Shown: positions 60,627-64,000 of the stretch, one piece after another
How positions within the stretch are numbered: position 1 is the first letter of the stretch
How the letters are laid out: every line of letters begins with the position of its first letter
Origin: Arthrobacter silvisoli
Lineage (GTDB): Bacteria > Actinomycetota > Actinomycetes > Actinomycetales > Micrococcaceae
Assembly: GCF_003369445.1 (NCBI RefSeq)
Contig: NZ_QRCU01000059.1
Coordinates: 153,561-217,560, forward strand
Length of the DNA: 64,000 nt
Direction of reading: 5' to 3'
Made by a program: the position numbers and the translations under genes
The notes under the pieces: model-generated
Databases searched by the model: none
What the model was told of the DNA's origin: nothing
Seen by the model: only the letters and a program-made list of their open reading frames with translations

Positions 60627-61841
60627 GTGGATCCAGTGCTCGTCGGTGTCATCGCCGGCCTTATCGGCTTGTCTTGCGGTGTCTTGGGGGTGCTCGCTTT
60701 CAGGCTCAGCGAGCGGCAGCGCACCATCGTCGATGTCGAGGTCGACGAACCCCTCCTGCCGGAAGGCGCCGCGGAAGTCCTCTCCGTCGTCGGGCGCGCG
60801 TTCGTGGTGGTGGACGCAATCGACGGAGTCGTCCGTGCCAGCCCCGCCGCCTACGCATACGGTCTCGTCCGCGGGCACACCGTGGTTCACAAGCAACTCC
60901 TGGACATGACCGCGAAGGTCCGCCGCGACGGCGTCATCCTGGAGGAAACCCTCGAACTTCCCCGGGGGCCGATGGGCAAGGGCAGCATCGTGGTCCAGGT
61001 CCGGGCCGCCATGCTTGGCTGGGAATACATCGTGCTGCTTGCCGATGACCGCACCGAGATCACCCGCACCGAGGAGATCCGCAATGACTTCGTTGCGAAC
61101 GTCTCGCACGAGCTGAAGACCCCGGTGGGCGCGATCTCGCTGCTCGCCGAAGCCCTTGAAGCCAGCCCCGACGACGAAGAAGCCGTCCGCCGCTTCGCCC
61201 GGCGCATGCACAAGGAGTCCGGCCGCCTGGCCGCCCTGGTGCAGGACATCATCGAGCTTTCCCGGCTGCAGGGGGCCAACGTGGCCCAGCAGGGCCATGC
61301 CGTGGACATCAACAACGTGGTGGCAGAAGCCGTGGACCGTTCCCAGCTCCCGGCCGAGAGCAAGAACATCACGATCGTGGTGGGCGGGCGCTGCGAATCC
61401 CATGTCTTCGGCGACCAGGACCTCCTGGTGACCGCCCTGCGCAACCTCATTGACAACGCGATCCGCTACTCGCCGGAGAACACCCGGGTGGGCGTCGGGG
61501 TCCGGTCAAAGGAGGGCGTCGTCGCCATTTCGGTTACCGACCAGGGCGAAGGGATCAGCCCCGAGGAACAGGAGCGGGTCTTCGAGCGCTTCTACCGGGT
61601 GGATGCCGCCCGGTCCCGGCAGACCGGCGGCACTGGCTTGGGCCTGAGCATCGTCAAGCACGTGGTGTCCAACCACGGCGGCGAAGTGACGCTGTGGTCC
61701 CAGCCCGGCCAGGGATCGACCTTCACCATTCGGCTGCCTGAGCTTGAGGGCCAGGGCGCCGACGACGCCGGGGCACCAACCCGCGGCGCCATTCAGACCG
61801 CGGGCGCGCCAGGCGCCCATGAGCAAGGAGCGAGTGCTTGA
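60627..61841 (+). CDS. senX3: phosphate-sensing histidine kinase SenX3/PhoR-like
   Basis: 404 residues. One N-terminal membrane helix (about 3-25), a PAS-like domain (about 45-140), phospho-accepting His161 in NVSHELKTPVGAIS, N box NLIDNAIRYSP, and G boxes DQGEGISPEE and GGTGLGLSIVKH. A GTG at 60606 is in frame, but the GTG at 60627 has TATGCT (60615-60620) 6 nt before it and gives the normal N-terminus. It senses phosphate status through PhoU and the Pst system. Confidence 0.93.
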   Translation: MDPVLVGVIAGLIGLSCGVLGVLAFRLSERQRTIVDVEVDEPLLPEGAAEVLSVVGRAFVVVDAIDGVVRASPAAYAYGLVRGHTVVHKQLLDMTAKVRRDGVILEETLELPRGPMGKGSIVVQVRAAMLGWEYIVLLADDRTEITRTEEIRNDFVANVSHELKTPVGAISLLAEALEASPDDEEAVRRFARRMHKESGRLAALVQDIIELSRLQGANVAQQGHAVDINNVVAEAVDRSQLPAESKNITIVVGGRCESHVFGDQDLLVTALRNLIDNAIRYSPENTRVGVGVRSKEGVVAISVTDQGEGISPEEQERVFERFYRVDAARSRQTGGTGLGLSIVKHVVSNHGGEVTLWSQPGQGSTFTIRLPELEGQGADDAGAPTRGAIQTAGAPGAHEQGASA

Positions 61842-62518
61842 GCAGGATACTCATTGTGGAGGACGAGGAGTCCTTCAGCGACCCCTTGTCCTATTTGCTG
61901 GGCAAGGAGGGCTTCGATGTCCAGGTGGTGGACAACGGCACTGACGCCCTCGTGGAATTCGACCGCAACGGTGCCGACCTCGTGCTGCTGGACCTCCAGC
62001 TTCCCGGTACCCCCGGAACCGAGGTCTGCCGGCAGCTGCGCCAGCGTTCGGGCGTGCCGGTCATCATGCTGACCGCCAAGGATTCGGAAATCGATAAGGT
62101 GGTGGGACTGGAGCTCGGCGCCGACGACTACGTCACCAAGCCGTATTCCTCGCGTGAATTGGTGGCCCGGGTCCGTGCCGTGCTCCGCCGCCAGGGCGAG
62201 CCCGAGGAACTCATCACCTCCACCGTGCAGGCCGGCCCCGTACGCATGGACATCGAACGGCACGTCGTCAGCGTCAACGGCGAACAGGTGGCGCTGCCGC
62301 TGAAGGAGTTCGAACTCCTGGAAATGCTTCTGCGCAACTCGGGCCGGGTGCTGACCCGCGGCCAGTTGATCGACCGCGTCTGGGGATCCGACTACGTCGG
62401 CGACACCAAGACCCTGGACGTCCACGTCAAACGGCTGCGCGGCAAGATCGAACCGGATCCCTCGGCGCCACGCTACCTGGTGACCGTGCGGGGCCTTGGC
62501 TACAAGTTCGAGCCGTAG
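61838..62518 (+). CDS. regX3: phosphate response regulator RegX3
   Basis: 226 residues. Receiver with VEDEES, phospho-acceptor Asp52 (LLDLQLPG) and DDYVTKPYSSRE; winged helix ending VTVRGLGYKFEP. It starts at TTG 61838, overlapping the senX3 stop in TTGA, with AAGGAG 7 nt upstream, so translation is coupled. Expected to bind the PHO box at 60528-60567 and phosphate-starvation promoters elsewhere. Confidence 0.95.
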   Translation: MSRILIVEDEESFSDPLSYLLGKEGFDVQVVDNGTDALVEFDRNGADLVLLDLQLPGTPGTEVCRQLRQRSGVPVIMLTAKDSEIDKVVGLELGADDYVTKPYSSRELVARVRAVLRRQGEPEELITSTVQAGPVRMDIERHVVSVNGEQVALPLKEFELLEMLLRNSGRVLTRGQLIDRVWGSDYVGDTKTLDVHVKRLRGKIEPDPSAPRYLVTVRGLGYKFEP

Positions 62519-62546
62519 GCACAGAGCCGAAAGCAGCGCCCACGCG

Positions 62547-62579
62547 AAAAGGAGGGCCTCCATGGGAGGCCCTCCTTTT
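62547..62579. terminator. bidirectional terminator between regX3 and the lpqE-like gene
   Basis: A 15-bp stem including A-runs and T-runs (62547-62561 with 62565-62579), loop ATG. Both strands end in TTTT. Confidence 0.92.
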
Positions 62580-62604
62580 GGTCCGCCTGGACCGGCGGAA
62601 TGCC

Positions 62605-63186
62605 TTAGTGGCCCGACTCGCTCGGCGTCGCTGCCGGTTCGCTCGCGTGGTCGCTGGCGCCTTCGCTGGAAGTCGAGCCGGGCGTCGCCGTCGGGCTCGC
62701 GCTGGCCGGCAGGTACTTCTGGTACTCGACCAGGGAGCCGTCCATGACCGGGACCTGCAGCTTGGACGAATCCGAACCCGCGGAGATGGACACGGTCACC
62801 AGGGAACCGGGCTTTCCTCCGGTGCTGCTGAGGATGGCAGCATCGCTGTCCTCGTTGAGGTAGGTCTGGGACTTCGCCTTCACCGGGATGCTGGTCTGGG
62901 CGCCGTTCGCGCCGTTGATCACCAAGGTTGCGTTGCTGGAGGACTGATTGAACACGGCACCGATCACTCGGCCCGGCTTGTCCTCAGCGGTGGAGACAAT
63001 CATGATGTTGCGCAACTGCAGCGAACCGAGGTCTGCCCTGACCCCGTCCGAGGCTGCGTACTGGTGGCTGGTCTGCTGGGCGTTGATGTAGCCGCAACCC
63101 GTTACGGACAGAAGGCCGGCACCGATGGCCACAGCCGCCATGGCCAGCTTCCCGCGCTGGACACGGTTCATCGCAGTTTTGCGCAC
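62605..63186 (-). CDS. LpqE-like lipoprotein
   Basis: 193 residues. Signal and lipobox (SVTGC, Cys31) show an outer-face lipoprotein; the body is one beta-sandwich-like domain (SLQLRNIMIVSTAEDKPGR, ALAVFNQSS-type strands, IPVKAKSQTYLN), then a Ser/Pro/Thr/Glu-rich tail. Position next to carD matches mycobacterial lpqE (Rv3584), and the N-terminal pattern agrees. GTG start at 63186 with GAGGAG upstream; ATG at 63171 is possible. Function unknown. The 292-bp gap to carD holds no gene. Confidence 0.78.
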   Translation of the reverse strand: MRKTAMNRVQRGKLAMAAVAIGAGLLSVTGCGYINAQQTSHQYAASDGVRADLGSLQLRNIMIVSTAEDKPGRVIGAVFNQSSSNATLVINGANGAQTSIPVKAKSQTYLNEDSDAAILSSTGGKPGSLVTVSISAGSDSSKLQVPVMDGSLVEYQKYLPASASPTATPGSTSSEGASDHASEPAATPSESGH

Positions 63187-63478
63187 GACACGTACTCCTC
63201 TAAGAGGTCATTGGAACACTTTTCAGCCATAGCCTATCGGCAAACTACACGAAACAAGGATTTGTGTGCGCAATGTGGCTGCCGTCCCGCGGAGCGTCCA
63301 GGACCCGCCCAGGACCCGCGCCACCCGCCTGAATGCACTTTTGAACGCGTTCGTCAAGGGGGTTCGCCGGGGGCAAATTGGCCGATTTCCGCGTGATTCC
63401 GGGCTTCCCGCCCGCCGCCAGGGCCAGTCGTATGCCTTAAACGTGATAAACTAGTCTGCGGGAAAGGGGAAAGTCCAC

Positions 63479-63961
63479 ATGGTTTTTGAGGTCGGCGAGA
63501 CAGTAGTTTACCCTCACCACGGTGCAGCGAAAATTGAGGAAATCAAGATGCGCACCATTAAGGGCGAAGAGAAGATGTATCTCAAGCTCAAGGTGGCTCA
63601 GGGTGATCTGACCATTGAAGTTCCAGCAGAGAACGTTGACCTTGTTGGGGTTCGTGACGTAGTGGGCAAGGAAGGCTTGGAGCACGTTTTCGATGTCCTC
63701 CGTGCCGAGTTCACCGAGGAACCCACCAACTGGTCGCGTCGTTACAAGGCAAACCTGGAGAAGCTTGCTTCCGGTGACGTCATCAAGGTCGCAGAGGTCG
63801 TCCGTGACCTGTGGCGCCGGGATCACGACCGGGGCCTGTCCGCAGGTGAAAAGCGGATGCTGGCCAAGGCCCGGCAGATTCTGATTTCGGAATTGGCCCT
63901 GGCGGAAAAGACCGACGAAGAGAAGGCAGCAAGCGTTCTCGACGAGGTCCTGGCTTCCTGA
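63479..63961 (+). CDS. carD: RNA polymerase-binding transcription factor CarD
   Basis: 160 residues. N-terminal Tudor-like RNA-polymerase-interaction domain ([20 protein letters not shown]) and C-terminal helical DNA-binding domain including the Trp region [10 protein letters not shown]. CarD binds the beta subunit and stabilises open complexes at rRNA and other promoters. AAAGGGGAAAG precedes the ATG; TAAACT (63447-63452) is a candidate -10. Lower GC and many Lys/Glu codons than neighbours fit a highly expressed gene. Confidence 0.96.
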   Translation: MVFEVGETVVYPHHGAAKIEEIKMRTIKGEEKMYLKLKVAQGDLTIEVPAENVDLVGVRDVVGKEGLEHVFDVLRAEFTEEPTNWSRRYKANLEKLASGDVIKVAEVVRDLWRRDHDRGLSAGEKRMLAKARQILISELALAEKTDEEKAASVLDEVLAS

Positions 63962-63967
63962 GAATTG

Positions 63968-64000
63968 AACCCCGGCGGCACCTACGGTGCCGCCGGGGTT
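63968..64000 (+). terminator. terminator of carD
   Basis: A 15-bp perfect stem (63968-63982 with 63986-64000) with a TAC loop, starting 7 bp after the stop. The window ends at its last base, so the T-run cannot be seen. In mycobacteria carD is followed by ispD in one unit; here the hairpin suggests separation. Confidence 0.75.

Overview
The window looks like a chromosomal segment of a high-GC actinobacterium of the Micrococcaceae, most like Arthrobacter, Pseudarthrobacter or Paenarthrobacter. The evidence is the base composition, a proteasome activator (Bpa) ending in the pore-docking residues GQYL, a SenX3-RegX3/PhoU module followed by an LpqE-like lipoprotein and CarD, a GTP-type PEP carboxykinase, an actinobacterial c-di-AMP riboswitch, and many leaderless genes. 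I see no insertion sequence, prophage, CRISPR array or rRNA. The segment reads as core chromosome with several lineage-specific islands of regulation.

Layout. 0-3 kb: end of a TetR regulator, tadA and upp (divergent), a glyoxalase-fold protein and a HAD phosphatase. 3-6.4 kb: a coupled GT39 / GT2-GtrA pair for lipid-linked sugar transfer at the membrane. 6.5-7.9 kb: a small DUF5655-like protein and a secreted lytic-transglycosylase-like protein under a c-di-AMP riboswitch. 7.9-12.9 kb: a two-component system, a divergent single-pass membrane protein, and an OmpR-type winged-helix regulator without a receiver domain. 13-17 kb: SixA and PAP2 phosphatases, a LysR/EamA divergent pair, a membrane protein. 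17-20.6 kb: a TetR / YhgE-Pip / degenerate ABC ATPase operon behind a promoter covered by a perfect 30-bp palindrome. 20.6-29.4 kb: a flavin disulfide reductase, a FadR regulator, tRNA-Arg, pckG, hmp-nsrR (NO detoxification), and manB with a small hypothetical gene. 29.5-43 kb: a RecQ helicase with a phosphoribosyltransferase-like tail, tRNA-Ser, a prolyl oligopeptidase, a large FAD/NAD protein, a 1,495-residue secreted nuclease/5'-nucleotidase, a septum-formation lipoprotein and VOC proteins. 43-52 kb: tRNA-Ser, quinone reductases with PadR and HxlR regulators, cstA-ybdD, bpa, an aldo-keto reductase and tRNA-Thr. 52-58 kb: a HAD hydrolase, a tripeptidyl aminopeptidase, holB-tmk, a trans-sulfuration enzyme, a DUF2516 protein and a methyltransferase. 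58.8-64 kb: gpmA, phoU, senX3-regX3, an lpqE-like gene and carD.

Regulation is the most informative layer. At least 18 genes start directly on a 5' end predicted from a TANNNT hexamer lying 6-7 nt before the ATG or GTG, so leaderless mRNAs are the norm here. Readable operators include a PHO box of 11-bp phased units between phoU and senX3, an NsrR-type palindrome before hmp, two CRP/GlxR-like sites, a TetR palindrome and an HxlR-type site. Convergent gene pairs are mostly separated by strong two-way hairpin terminators. A small family of intergenic palindromic repeats occurs at about 10.3, 25.4 and 56.3 kb.

Functional themes are phosphate sensing (PhoU, SenX3-RegX3, possibly the secreted nuclease/nucleotidase), carbon switching (PckG, GpmA, CstA), nitric oxide and quinone stress (Hmp-NsrR, two quinone reductases), envelope assembly (glycosyltransferases, transglycosylase, septum lipoprotein) and protein turnover (Bpa, peptidases). 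The least understood unit is the YhgE/Pip operon with its apparently dead ATPase.
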